From Candidatus Kaiserbacteria bacterium (GTDB lineage Bacteria; Patescibacteriota; Minisyncoccia; Phycocordibacterales; UBA2100), in contig JACRFK010000003.1 of the NCBI GenBank assembly GCA_016217925.1, positions 335,656 through 376,200 of the forward strand: a stretch of 40,545 nt of DNA, written 5' to 3'. Positions 23,546 through 32,354 of the stretch are shown here, in pieces (the first letter of the stretch is position 1; every line of letters starts with the position of its first letter). The notes beneath the pieces were generated by a model. That model ran no database searches. It was not told the origin of the DNA and saw nothing but the letters and a program-made list of their open reading frames with translations. The translations under genes were made by a program, and so were the position numbers.

Positions 23546-25180
23546 ATGAATATCCATACTAACACGCGAATAACCATTGGGATCTGCGTGCTTTTGTTTG
23601 CATGCATCTTCACCTATGCTTCGGTCGAGCGTGCGGCAAGAGCGCAGGAAAAGGCGGTTTTATTTTTCTCTTCAACTCTGCGAGAAAACAACATCATCGA
23701 AACCATCTCTGTTGAGGGTATGCGCTACGAGGTCGTCGACGGCACGGTCGCTTCGGAACATGGGCAACTGTCGGACTTCGAGCGCTACCGTGCCCTACGC
23801 GTGGGGTACGCGCTCGCTCTTGCGCGGCGATCTCCTCTTCTCGGCATTGCTGGCGTTGACCCAGACAATCTCGAGAAGAGCGTGCGAGAGCTCGCGAGCT
23901 CGACGCGAGCGCTTGCGAATATGCAAAAGAATCCGCGTGATGTAGCTCTCGTTCGTGACTCACTTTATCCGCTTGATTTTCTCAAACAGCTCGCCTCGCT
24001 TGAACGAGCGCGGCAGCGGTTCGTGGCCTCCGGCTCCGACACTGACGAGCGCGTATACGAGCTCTCAATGGAAACGACAATCGCCGCTGGTCGCACAGAC
24101 GCAGAGCGCTTACTGCACGGCCTGAAGGACGTGGCTGGCGATCCGCCCTTCCGGTTCATGACGCTCGGAGGCATGATCACGAAAGAGGCCATTCTCTCCT
24201 CGGCAGAAATCGTTGTGTCGCGTTTCAGCGAGATCGAAACGGCCTCGCGTGCGCGGATACGCTGCCTGGGTGGCAGTATCTTATCCTGTGACAAGAGAGA
24301 TGTCATGCTCTCCATTCCGGAACCGGAGAAATCTATTGGGGAGGCGCCGTACATCGCGCTCAGGACAGGTGCGGCTCTCGACCTTGCCAAAGACAACGTG
24401 CGGCCGGTTCTTTCTAAGAGCGTTTGCCTGGCGGAAGAGCCCGGGCCGTACGTATTCGAATACGGCGATCTGCGCGGGGTTAGCCGTATGCCGTTGCGGT
24501 ACGCCAGCGAGGGGTATTTCATGCCGACGAAAGACACTATCTGGCCGCTTTTGGCGCACGTTAGAGATGGGTTCAATATAGACTACATGCCCATGAATCC
24601 CATCGGATTCTACCAGTGCCCGGACGTGTTAATGGATATCGGGAGCGTGTACGGCGTTCTCGGGGCGGTGCGTTTCGCACAATCTTATACATATGCTTCC
24701 CACGAGCGCACTCGCCTGCTCTCGTCCACCACATACCGTGATTCAGATGCTATCGCGTACCTGGGGGCGGCAGCGCGTGAAATAAGCTCGAATGGTCTCG
24801 CTGAGTCCGATGCGACTCTGAGGGATCTCGAAACGGTGCTCAATATGTGGCAAGAACGAAACGGTGGGCTGGACGTTCTCGTCTCGCTGATCGCAAGCGT
24901 CAACAATTACGATATAAAGCTCAGTGCGCGCGGTGTTCCATTCGACCTGAGAGCGCGCACGCTTTTTCTTTCGCATAGTGCTTTTCCGTCTCTTTTTCTC
25001 GCAATGAGCCCAAGCGCCGGCGTTTCTTCCGTAACGCTGCGAGAAACGACATCAACGGACCTTACCTCTATACATGCAAACATCATTTCCTATACAGAAC
25101 TCGTACGCACAGTGCCGCGCGAGAAAATTATGCACGACCTCGACGCCTTACGTTCCTTTGAAGGGATCAGCGTACCATAA
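23546..25180 (+). CDS. large membrane-anchored exported protein with C-x7-C-D motif (cassette C)
   Basis: 544 residues. N-terminal helix (ITIGICVLLFACIFTYASV), then an extracytoplasmic, mainly helical protein. Shares with its two paralogues EGMRYEVVDGTV, SLYPLDFLKQLASLERARQRF, RCLGGSILSCD (Cys240 and Cys248), KSVCLAEEPGPYVFE, GFYQCPDVL and LFLSHSAFPSLFL. It is closer to the cassette A protein than to cassette B, for example in the LYPxxFLxxLASLERAR segment. No known family recognised. Last gene of cassette C, convergent with the gene ending at 25191. Confidence 0.82.
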   Translation: MNIHTNTRITIGICVLLFACIFTYASVERAARAQEKAVLFFSSTLRENNIIETISVEGMRYEVVDGTVASEHGQLSDFERYRALRVGYALALARRSPLLGIAGVDPDNLEKSVRELASSTRALANMQKNPRDVALVRDSLYPLDFLKQLASLERARQRFVASGSDTDERVYELSMETTIAAGRTDAERLLHGLKDVAGDPPFRFMTLGGMITKEAILSSAEIVVSRFSEIETASRARIRCLGGSILSCDKRDVMLSIPEPEKSIGEAPYIALRTGAALDLAKDNVRPVLSKSVCLAEEPGPYVFEYGDLRGVSRMPLRYASEGYFMPTKDTIWPLLAHVRDGFNIDYMPMNPIGFYQCPDVLMDIGSVYGVLGAVRFAQSYTYASHERTRLLSSTTYRDSDAIAYLGAAAREISSNGLAESDATLRDLETVLNMWQERNGGLDVLVSLIASVNNYDIKLSARGVPFDLRARTLFLSHSAFPSLFLAMSPSAGVSSVTLRETTSTDLTSIHANIISYTELVRTVPREKIMHDLDALRSFEGISVP

Positions 25181-25190
25181 TACTTCGATC

Positions 25191-25712
25191 TTAGGCACCT
25201 GCGGCAGAGTGATTTCTCGCCCGCATGCCGATCGCGCCAGTGAACACGCCGATCACGAACGCGATCACGCCGATACCGTACGGCAAGAAACGCACCGAAG
25301 AACTCCCGGCTGTGACCGTGATCGGGAACGAGGCCGCAGCGATATCGTTGCCTTTCTTGTCGCGGAAACTTGTCTCTATCTTGTATCCGCCCGGTACTGT
25401 GAATCCGTAAAGCAACGTCGTAGGTCCTGCCTGCTGCTCGCGAATACCCGTCGCAAGCAACGTGTGGTCACCGCGCACGATGCGCACCCACACGTGATCG
25501 AAGGATGCGGCGTTTTCATTTTTCTCGTTGTGCAATAGGAAATCAAAACGCGCGCTCTGGCCGACTTGAAAGTCATTTGGGTCATATCCGATATCAATAA
25601 TATAGGGCGTACTCGTTGCCTCCCACGACGCGTCGGTCGAATGCGCATAAGCAATGCTGGCCCAGCCAGTACAGAGGATGAGAGAACACAGGGTAACGAT
25701 TATCGTACGCAT
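25191..25712 (-). CDS. exported YtkA/FixH-like beta-sandwich protein with C-terminal membrane helix
   Basis: About 173 residues from the ATG at 25712 (MRTIIVTLC), because TATAAT overlaps the earlier ATG. Signal peptide ending SIAYAHS, then one Ig-like domain (IDIGYDPNDFQVGQSARFDFLLHN through YKIETSFRDKKGNDIAAASFPITV), then a helix (YGIGVIAFVIGVFTGAIGM) with a basic end. The domain resembles the YtkA-like/FixH group, some of which are linked to copper delivery to oxidases; this assignment is tentative. It lies 33 bases after a Cys/His-rich gene, fitting a metal-related neighbourhood. Confidence 0.7.
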   Translation of the reverse strand: MRTIIVTLCSLILCTGWASIAYAHSTDASWEATSTPYIIDIGYDPNDFQVGQSARFDFLLHNEKNENAASFDHVWVRIVRGDHTLLATGIREQQAGPTTLLYGFTVPGGYKIETSFRDKKGNDIAAASFPITVTAGSSSVRFLPYGIGVIAFVIGVFTGAIGMRARNHSAAGA

Positions 25713-25717
25713 GCGAA

Positions 25718-25728
25718 CTCCCATTATA
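25718..25728 (-). promoter_or_regulatory. -10 box and SD for the YtkA-like gene
   Basis: Reading minus, TATAAT (plus 25723-25728) is followed by GGGAG (25718-25722) and, 5 bases on, the ATG at 25712. The -10 overlaps the first track ATG and argues for the later start. Confidence 0.5.
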
Positions 25729-25745
25729 TAACACTCGTACCTCGG

Positions 25746-26918
25746 TTATTTCCCGGTACAAAAACGGTACGCAGTCGTCCCTTTCGCGTCTACGAGCTCG
25801 CATTTCTCCGGACGTTTCCCCGGGTACCAACTTTCGATCACGTCTCCAGTAGACCGAAAGCAAGATTCTTGCTCTGCGGAATCCAAAACAAAACACAAGT
25901 CCCCTACTTTCTCTACCTCGCCTTGGTATTGGTAGGCGAGAAATACAAGAGCTTGGTTTACGCATTCACGACGTGCAGCCCCCTTCGGGGCATACTCACA
26001 GGCGGAACGAATCGCAGCCGGGTCCGAAAAGAACACAACTGCATTTCCTCCGATACCGCCGAAACAGTTCGTCCGGTAGGCGGATGGTGCGTTTGCACAA
26101 AAAGCCGCACCAAGAGATGGGTTGAAACCGCCGTGCTGCATGACGAAGGCGGCTTGAGCCGAGTAACATGAGTCCTTATAGCGATCTTCTATCTCTGTAC
26201 ACGGGTACGTAGGGTCATTGGGGCGCATAAATTTAGTAGGGTGGTCAGGGTTCCCGAACGAAAAAACGTTTTCCATGAATACGCCGCTATAACAGTTTTC
26301 CCGATCGGAGAGATTTGAAAGATGGCTGCAGGACGCAAGAGACTTATGTATGTTGTTGTTAAATTCGAGCATGAACGCGTGACCAAGTCCGTGCGTGCAG
26401 GCGCGATAGGTAACATCGTTCGGCACAAGTTCACGCGAGCATATTTTTGATATACCAGACGATGAAAGTGTACTGCCGTTCTCGGAGAGATACCCCTCCA
26501 CCGCACCGTGGAAACACCCTTCTCCGCACGCCGAGCCGTTGGCAGTGCAATTCAGGAATGTCTGAGGCAGACTCTGTGTCTTTTTATACTCATTCTGCCC
26601 AAGGTAGTGCACGAGCGCATGACATTGTTGTTTTATTCCTTCCTCGTCATCTATCGCTGAAAGTCCCTTTAGTACGTCTCCGAGTTCGAACTGAGACGAA
26701 AGAAGCGCACCAAGGTCGCGAAAACAGCGGCCGCGCCAGCCCGGCTCTCCTGTGCGCAGACACGTAACTACTTCGTCGTGTATATAGGATTGTACGTTTT
26801 CCCCACTTCGCATCGACCGTAGACCATATGGGCTGCTCTCCTTTGAGGCGCCCAGAAAGAAGAACCCCGCGACAAGAATGCAGGCAAGGACAATAAATCC
26901 GATACTAGTATGCTTCAT
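25746..26918 (-). CDS. exported Cys/His-rich repeat protein (family member 1)
   Basis: About 390 residues from the ATG at 26918 (MKHTSIGFIVL). N-terminal helix, then a helical extracytoplasmic region with about 20 cysteines. Family motifs in order: CHALVHYLGQNEY, CGEGCFHGAVEGYL, CTHGLGHAFMLEF and CYSGVFMENV, followed by repeated Cys pairs roughly 20-25 residues apart (for example CFVLDSAEQESC). Five paralogues lie within 10 kb. The fixed CHxxxHxxG, HG and CxHGxGH histidines look like metal or heme ligands, while the C-terminal half resembles Sel1/TPR-like helical repeats pinned by disulfides. No named family recognised. Confidence 0.8.
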   Translation of the reverse strand: MKHTSIGFIVLACILVAGFFFLGASKESSPYGLRSMRSGENVQSYIHDEVVTCLRTGEPGWRGRCFRDLGALLSSQFELGDVLKGLSAIDDEEGIKQQCHALVHYLGQNEYKKTQSLPQTFLNCTANGSACGEGCFHGAVEGYLSENGSTLSSSGISKICSRELVPNDVTYRACTHGLGHAFMLEFNNNIHKSLASCSHLSNLSDRENCYSGVFMENVFSFGNPDHPTKFMRPNDPTYPCTEIEDRYKDSCYSAQAAFVMQHGGFNPSLGAAFCANAPSAYRTNCFGGIGGNAVVFFSDPAAIRSACEYAPKGAARRECVNQALVFLAYQYQGEVEKVGDLCFVLDSAEQESCFRSTGDVIESWYPGKRPEKCELVDAKGTTAYRFCTGK

Positions 26919-26990
26919 TGTTTTGAAATATGGATGTAAGGGATGGTAACACATTAGAACATCCTGAGGAAAATGCTCGTGGCACGGATA

Positions 26991-26999
26991 TGATACGAT
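26991..26999 (+). promoter_or_regulatory. extended -10 promoter
   Basis: TGA-TACGAT lies 9 bases before the ATG at 27009, giving a nearly leaderless mRNA. Confidence 0.5.
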
Positions 27000-27008
27000 T
27001 GGAACCCA

Positions 27009-28073
27009 ATGTACTATTCGCGGATTTTGCTAGTAAGCTTGGTGCTCGGTGTAGCCGTTTTCTTGGGAGCGTATGCGCTCCTGCCTCACGGTACAGCAGT
27101 TGATGATTGTCTTGAACGACCCGCCCCCGGGAAATGTCTGATCGAGAAGGCCCATCTCATCGCCATGACAGGTGACATACGGGGCGCGCTTGACTACGCG
27201 GTCCGCGTCATCGCTCCCTACAATCGGAATGTGGTGCACTTTGCAATGCATGTGATAGGTCACGAAGCCTACGAACACATCGGAAATCGGGCCGCCGCAT
27301 TAGCGCTTCTTCCGCCAGAGGCTTCAACAAATGAACACTATCTCACCTATGAAGGATACCAGCACGGCCTACTCCAATTCTATCTTGCGGCTGAAAAGGA
27401 CAACACGTCGATCGATTCCCTTATAAAAGAGAGCTGCGGGGAGTTTTATGTACCCGAAAATACCCAGACAGAAAGTTTCACATGGAGAGCCCGCCGACAG
27501 TGTTTTCATGCCGTGGGTCACGCACTTATGTATGCTTACAAAAATGACCTCTCTCAAGCGCTTCCGCCATGCGGACGACTTCCTTATGAATGGATGCGTG
27601 ATCGTTGTGCGTATGGTGTGTTCATGGAGTTGAGTTACCTGTACGATCCGAGCTACAGCGTGGGAAATGAGAGCCCTTATGTAGTTGGCGACAATATGGC
27701 TTTGGTGTGCGAGCCCCTAACAGATTTTAAAAGCCAATGTGCGGAGTTTGTCGGACGTTCATACTTCATGAGCCATAAGAACGATCTTAAAGGGGCTTTT
27801 AAAGCGTGCGCAGAACTATCACCTCCTTTTGACCGCACCTGTCGCATCGACATCGCAGAGATCGTTATCACAAGCAGCGACGACTTCGCGAAATTGCGGC
27901 AAGGGTGCAGTGCGGCGGGGCCTCAATACGAGCTCGAGTGTCTCGCAACCGTCGCACGGGCGGTCCAGAGAGGATATGCCGGAGAAGCAGCGCGGGGAAA
28001 GGACTTTTGTGCATCTATTGAGAGCCCGCTCAGAGAGCAGTGCAAGAGCGAGAGCCAGAAACCTGCTCAGTAA
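27009..28073 (+). CDS. exported Cys/His-rich repeat protein (family member 2)
   Basis: 354 residues. N-terminal helix (ILLVSLVLGVAVFLGAYALL), then HFAMHVIGHEAYEHIG (the first-motif Cys is absent and the His spacing differs), YEGYQHGLLQFYL, QCFHAVGHALMYAY and RCAYGVFMELSYLY, then Cys-paired helical repeats (KACAELSPPFDRTC, CSAAGPQYELEC, CASIESPLREQC). The N-terminal first Cys pair of its paralogues is replaced by CLERPAPGKC. Divergently transcribed from member 1, which suggests joint regulation. Confidence 0.8.
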   Translation: MYYSRILLVSLVLGVAVFLGAYALLPHGTAVDDCLERPAPGKCLIEKAHLIAMTGDIRGALDYAVRVIAPYNRNVVHFAMHVIGHEAYEHIGNRAAALALLPPEASTNEHYLTYEGYQHGLLQFYLAAEKDNTSIDSLIKESCGEFYVPENTQTESFTWRARRQCFHAVGHALMYAYKNDLSQALPPCGRLPYEWMRDRCAYGVFMELSYLYDPSYSVGNESPYVVGDNMALVCEPLTDFKSQCAEFVGRSYFMSHKNDLKGAFKACAELSPPFDRTCRIDIAEIVITSSDDFAKLRQGCSAAGPQYELECLATVARAVQRGYAGEAARGKDFCASIESPLREQCKSESQKPAQ

Positions 28074-28134
28074 GAAGCGCGACCGGTCTCTCGTCGAGAG
28101 CCGCAAGAATCCGTAGAAAGCATGCGTGCTGATC

Positions 28135-29340
28135 TTATCGCAGTTGGTGAGTGCGGTTGGAATCGAGACATGACTGTTGCAAGGATGCTGGTAGTTCTGT
28201 ACAGAAGCGCCTATATTCCTGCGCATTCGAGCCGAAAACGAACGGCGCCTGGCTTACAAGCCATTCTCTACACCCTTGTACAAGGGCCTCCGGTGCCCTG
28301 GCGCAGAGCGCGAGAGCGCCTTTCGCGTCTGAGCGATCTTCTTCCAGTACGGATTGAGCGATGACCGAGTAACACATCCCCTGCCGTATTTCCGGACTTT
28401 TGCTGCACGCGCGTGCTGCAGCTTCTTGCTTCCCGAGGGATAGCCGGCCTATGATGGTGAAAGCGCTCCGATAACAAAGATCTTCCAGTTCCGCACTGGG
28501 CTGTCCCGAACAGAACGCCTCTACACCAATTCCGTCCATGATGCTTTTTCTGAAAAACGGCCAGCTCTCGCGCAAACACGCGCCTACATAGTCGGGGTTT
28601 CTGAAAGAAGAGCAGAATTGTCGTACGGTCGTTGTAGAGGGTTGCACGGGCATTTGCTTGATGAGGAGAAAATCATCCGGCTCAAGCGGCTGGTATATTT
28701 GCATGAACACCCCTTCGATGCATACGCGCCGGGTATCCTCGGGCGTTGTCTCCTTGCAAAGGTCGAGCGCTTTTTGCAGGTCGGCATCGGTGATGAAATC
28801 GTAGAGGTGTCCCATGCCGTGATAGCAAATGGCCCTATCGAGTTCGCTCGGGTCCCATCCGTCGCGAGGCTCACAGGCACGTTTGAAATCCGGCAACAAC
28901 GTTGTGAGCATCGCATCGGTCAAGACTTCCGCACGAAAACGTCCTCCGATCACGCCGTGTATATACCCGTTGGAACATAGGCCGTCGGCAGGGTTCAACG
29001 GTATCGCATCGACCCATTTCGTAGGATCTTCCGCGACGACACGCTCTCCTACTTTATGTGCGAGCACGTGGCAGAACTGATACGACGGGTCCTCTCGACG
29101 TATCTCCCGAATGACATTGAATATCCGGGACACCGATAGCCGAGGATAGAGTTGCGGCACCTCGCTTTCATAACAGGGCGCGTGATCTCCTGCGAGTCGA
29201 GCGCATTCAGAAACGATCGCACGTGCGCTCGAGTCAGGCGAGAACGTACGTGTAAAAAAGAACGCAGCGAGAAATGCGAGAAAGACGAACGCGCCGGTAA
29301 TGATGCCGATTTGCGCGCGTAATCTGGGAGCGGAAGTCAT
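28135..29340 (-). CDS. exported Cys/His-rich repeat protein (family member 3)
   Basis: 401 residues. N-terminal helix (GIITGAFVFLAFLAAFFFT), then CARLAGDHAPC, FCHVLAHKVGERVV, CSNGYIHGVIGG, CYHGMGHLYDF and CIEGVFMQIY, followed by five to six Cys-paired repeats ending in CTELPASLQQSC. The motif set is complete. TATACT lies about 20 bases before the ATG on the minus strand and may be its -10. Convergent with member 2. Confidence 0.8.
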   Translation of the reverse strand: MTSAPRLRAQIGIITGAFVFLAFLAAFFFTRTFSPDSSARAIVSECARLAGDHAPCYESEVPQLYPRLSVSRIFNVIREIRREDPSYQFCHVLAHKVGERVVAEDPTKWVDAIPLNPADGLCSNGYIHGVIGGRFRAEVLTDAMLTTLLPDFKRACEPRDGWDPSELDRAICYHGMGHLYDFITDADLQKALDLCKETTPEDTRRVCIEGVFMQIYQPLEPDDFLLIKQMPVQPSTTTVRQFCSSFRNPDYVGACLRESWPFFRKSIMDGIGVEAFCSGQPSAELEDLCYRSAFTIIGRLSLGKQEAAARACSKSPEIRQGMCYSVIAQSVLEEDRSDAKGALALCARAPEALVQGCREWLVSQAPFVFGSNAQEYRRFCTELPASLQQSCLDSNRTHQLR

Positions 29341-29498
29341 AGCCGTATATGCAGTACGCGTAGTATAGTAGATTTTGTGCCAAAGAACATAAAACTCCTG
29401 CAGGAATTTTATCCTCCTGATTCGTCCAAAAAAAATGTGTGGGGAATTTGGATCCCGCCTCGGCGCATCGTGCCCACGCCCTACATTGTAGTGATGTA

Positions 29499-30668
29499 TT
29501 ATCTACATCCTTCACCCCGGAATTCTCGAGGAACTTTGTCGCATACTGTTTGCGATTGTTCCTTCGTGTAGAACAACTCTGAGAGAAAAATGAGCCGCTT
29601 GAAGCACACAGGTCGTATGTCCGAAGAAAGGTCCGACGCGCTGCATAGTGCGAGTATTTCCACATACTGCATTCCCGGCGCTCCGAATTCCATGATGCCG
29701 TCGGCAAAGCCCCGTATACACTCGTCACGGAAGGGCGACTCTAACGTGCCGCACACGCTCGATACCTCTTTTGGTGAAATAGCTTTTTTCGCCGACTTCA
29801 GAACCTGTATATAGAAACCGGCGACCCCTTTGATGGCAATGCCGCGGTACTTAGCATCAGGTATTGCATCTGCGTACCCGATAGCTTGTGAGAGGTCGTC
29901 CTTCCCCATAAAGACCGCCAGCGTATTCATCTGGTCATAGCACGACTCCTTCTCGAGGGCTGCGTAATTGCCTCCGCAAAGCGTAAACGGATTCTGGGTC
30001 GTCAGTTTAAACTTTGGATCTCGGTACAGGAGGGCGATCGAATTGAAAACGCCCGAGTAGCAGCGCCGCTGCCATTCATCCGTCGAGGAGGCCACTTTTG
30101 CGCATAAGGCGAGCCCCGGGGCGGCAAGTGCATGCGCGTCACCCCACAACCTCGGGTCATATCCATCTGTCACTCCATGCCCAATGCCGTGGTAGCACGC
30201 TCCTTCCGTGTAGCCGGGTGGGGTGGGCACTTGCTCTCCGGCGTATTTGCAAAATGCCCGGGCCTCAGCAAAGTCGCCCGTTTGAGCGAGCATTTCTTCC
30301 ATAAACCCGTGATAGAAGCCATACCCGCAGGAGGAGGTCTTCTCGCCCAATTCGACCGTATGAGTGCGATGGAACTCTTGATACGCGGCCTTACCGAGCT
30401 CATGCGTATTCGAGTGACAGAAACCCGCAAAGTCCGGGTCGGCATCATACGCTGCGGTGAGAAATGCGAACGCGGCGGGAAGGCCTTTACTCTTGAATGT
30501 GTCATTAATATCGTTGGTATAGCACAGCGCCTTGTTCGCGGATCTTTTACACTCGGCAATGCGTCGAGACGAATACTGTGCGTCGTACACAAAGAAAAAT
30601 ACCGCAGATACGATCGCCGCCAAAAGTACTGCGGTGAGGAGCGTGTGACCGATGAAAAGAGTTTTCAT
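29499..30668 (-). CDS. exported Cys/His-rich repeat protein (family member 4)
   Basis: About 389 residues from the ATG at 30668 (MKTLFIGHTLL), which overlaps the upstream stop as ATGA; the track start at 30737 is inside the previous gene. N-terminal helix, CKRSANKALC, FCHSNTHELGKAAYQEF, CGYGFYHGFMEEML, CYHGIGHGVTDGY and CYSGVFNSIALLY, then Cys-paired repeats. It is closest to the cupredoxin fusion at 34263 (both have CGYGFYHGF and a H.LGKAAY or H.IGKAAY motif). Last gene of the long minus-strand operon that starts at 34177. Confidence 0.82.
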   Translation of the reverse strand: MKTLFIGHTLLTAVLLAAIVSAVFFFVYDAQYSSRRIAECKRSANKALCYTNDINDTFKSKGLPAAFAFLTAAYDADPDFAGFCHSNTHELGKAAYQEFHRTHTVELGEKTSSCGYGFYHGFMEEMLAQTGDFAEARAFCKYAGEQVPTPPGYTEGACYHGIGHGVTDGYDPRLWGDAHALAAPGLALCAKVASSTDEWQRRCYSGVFNSIALLYRDPKFKLTTQNPFTLCGGNYAALEKESCYDQMNTLAVFMGKDDLSQAIGYADAIPDAKYRGIAIKGVAGFYIQVLKSAKKAISPKEVSSVCGTLESPFRDECIRGFADGIMEFGAPGMQYVEILALCSASDLSSDIRPVCFKRLIFLSELFYTKEQSQTVCDKVPREFRGEGCR

Positions 30669-31876
30669 TGGCGTAACGTGGAAGGAAGAGTGCCTAAGGG
30701 ACACCCGGTCTGATATTCCGCGGGTAGAAGCGCACACACCTCGGCACGATCCGGAGTGTATCTGGATATGTTTTCTGCAAGACTCGTGTAGCAGAAAGTC
30801 CGTAGCGTGTCGTCTGACACAAGCGAGCAGAATCGCACAGACGCACGGGCGTCATTCTCCCCTCCCCAGAAAACCGAGCCGAGCGCCTGGTCTATGCAGG
30901 CTCTTTTGCCGTCAGGGGCGGCCGCGAGCTCGCACCACGAAATGGCTTCTTTGTACTGCTCGTCCGAAAAGCGGTCGACGGCCCGTATATCACGCGCGCC
31001 GGCAAGTGGGATGAATTCTTTTCCAAATCCGCCGAAGCATGCGTCCCGTGAAGACTGCCTGCTTTTTGGTATGCGGCCACAAAAGCTGAACGCTTTCGGG
31101 AACGTGGCCGGGTCGGGATGTCCGGCATCCGCTCCCGCTAGGGCGAGGAGCTGCGGTGTTATGTACAAAAGACAAAAGTATGCCGCACGGTCCGGAATGA
31201 GAGATGTCTCACAGGGAGAAAGCGGATTTTTGGAGCTAAGATATTTTTCCCGCGCGAGAAGCCAGAGGTCATGGTCGTGCCCGCCACCTCCGGTTAATTC
31301 CATAATGGCACCGCCCACGCATTGTGCGAATTGTTCTTCCTTATACTCCCGCGTTCCCATCTGCTTGCAGAACGCGACGGTTTTTGGAATGTCGTACCTG
31401 AAGTACGCGAACACTCCGTGGCCCAATCCGTGATAGCACATCGTGTAGGCACCGGAACCTCCGGGCGCCTTCTTGCACGCATCGTCTATCATCCGAAGTG
31501 TTGTGTCTCCCGCACCGAAGTCGTTGAGCGTACCAATGACGACTGCATGCGAGCAGGCATTGCGGAACTCTTGCGTACAGTCGGCGATGCCCGCAACACC
31601 TTTTTGTCCGTAGAGTACGTCGCCGACCGCGTGCCCCAGTAAGTGGAAATCTGTGTCGGGCGGAAGCTCCGCCCGCTTCAAGACCTCAAAGGCGTAGGAC
31701 GCCCCTTTCGCCTCTGCCAATGCAACGAACCGGTCTGATAATTCCCGGAACGTTGCTGCGCCTTCGGCGATCGTGGAGACTTCAGGGTATGTTGCGGGCA
31801 AGAGAAAAAGGACGGTGAGCATGCCGAGCAAAAAGACACCGATTGCCGCGATGCGGACGATCTTCGTGGAAACCAT
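30665..31876 (-). CDS. exported Cys/His-rich repeat protein, divergent (family member 5)
   Basis: 403 residues. N-terminal helix (IAAIGVFLLGMLTVLFLLP). The motifs are partly altered: FHLLGHAVGDVLYG in place of CHxxxHxxG, CSHAVVIGTLND without the HG, CYHGLGHGVFAYF intact, CVGGAIMEL for C..GVF.E, and an extra GGGGHDHDLW stretch. Cys-paired repeats follow (CELAAAPDGKRAC). It starts 16 bases after the cupredoxin gene and is coupled by ATGA to member 4. The loss of two ligands suggests a different metal site or a structural role. Confidence 0.8.
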   Translation of the reverse strand: MVSTKIVRIAAIGVFLLGMLTVLFLLPATYPEVSTIAEGAATFRELSDRFVALAEAKGASYAFEVLKRAELPPDTDFHLLGHAVGDVLYGQKGVAGIADCTQEFRNACSHAVVIGTLNDFGAGDTTLRMIDDACKKAPGGSGAYTMCYHGLGHGVFAYFRYDIPKTVAFCKQMGTREYKEEQFAQCVGGAIMELTGGGGHDHDLWLLAREKYLSSKNPLSPCETSLIPDRAAYFCLLYITPQLLALAGADAGHPDPATFPKAFSFCGRIPKSRQSSRDACFGGFGKEFIPLAGARDIRAVDRFSDEQYKEAISWCELAAAPDGKRACIDQALGSVFWGGENDARASVRFCSLVSDDTLRTFCYTSLAENISRYTPDRAEVCALLPAEYQTGCPLGTLPSTLRQ

Positions 31877-31892
31877 ATTAGGAGTAGGAAAT

Positions 31893-32354
31893 CTACTCTA
31901 TCACAACGATGCTGCCGATATGATACGCGTGCAGATGGTCGTGAAAGGACCAGGTACCGGTATAGTTGAAGGTGAAATCGAAGAATTCTCCGGTCTTGAG
32001 CGCGGCGCACGAATCGAACGAGCTCCCCAGGCAGTCGGCCTTTTCTTTCTCAGGGTACAGGGTGTGGGTCGGGTGTATACCGGAAGCCGGCCACGTTTCC
32101 TCGCCTGACTGATTAAGAAAGCGCACGCGGGTGCCACTCTTGACCGTGATACTCGTGGTCGCGTATCCCTCGTCGGTATACGGGATAACGATGTCGAACG
32201 GGTCGTTGCTCGTCTTTTCATTTCCGACGACCCCGCGCCCCGAAGGCTCAGCAGGTTCTTGAAAGGTAGGCGCCGAACTGCGAGTACCCTGGGAAAGCAG
32301 ATACCCTCCTCCGAGAAGCAGCGTGAGGGCGAGGAGACCGGCGAGTTTTTTCAT
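31893..32354 (-). CDS. exported cupredoxin-like protein
   Basis: About 153 residues from the ATG at 32354 (MKKLAGLLALTLLLGG), coupled by ATGA to the upstream gene. Signal peptide or lipid-free anchor, then one cupredoxin domain: ITVKSGTRVRFLNQSG, a TWPASGIHPTHTLYPE segment and TGTWSFHDHLHAYHIGSIVVIE at the end. The copper-site loop carries several His (HDHLHAYH) but no Cys at the usual blue-copper position, so a type-1 site is doubtful; a short insertion has two Cys (DCLGSSFDSC). The same domain is fused to a Cys/His-rich protein at 34263. Likely an extracytoplasmic copper-binding protein. Confidence 0.85.
   Translation of the reverse strand: MKKLAGLLALTLLLGGGYLLSQGTRSSAPTFQEPAEPSGRGVVGNEKTSNDPFDIVIPYTDEGYATTSITVKSGTRVRFLNQSGEETWPASGIHPTHTLYPEKEKADCLGSSFDSCAALKTGEFFDFTFNYTGTWSFHDHLHAYHIGSIVVIE

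Noticed and set aside
28085-28102. Hairpin GGTCTCTC-GTC-GAGAGCC between convergent genes as a terminator
   Set aside because: Short stem with a bulge and no T-run on either strand.
29377-29571. 64-residue plus-strand ORF in the largest intergenic gap
   Set aside because: It runs antisense into the 29499-30668 gene, has no promoter or SD, and its composition is not protein-like; the 158-base gap shows only a possible TATACT -10 for the minus-strand gene.
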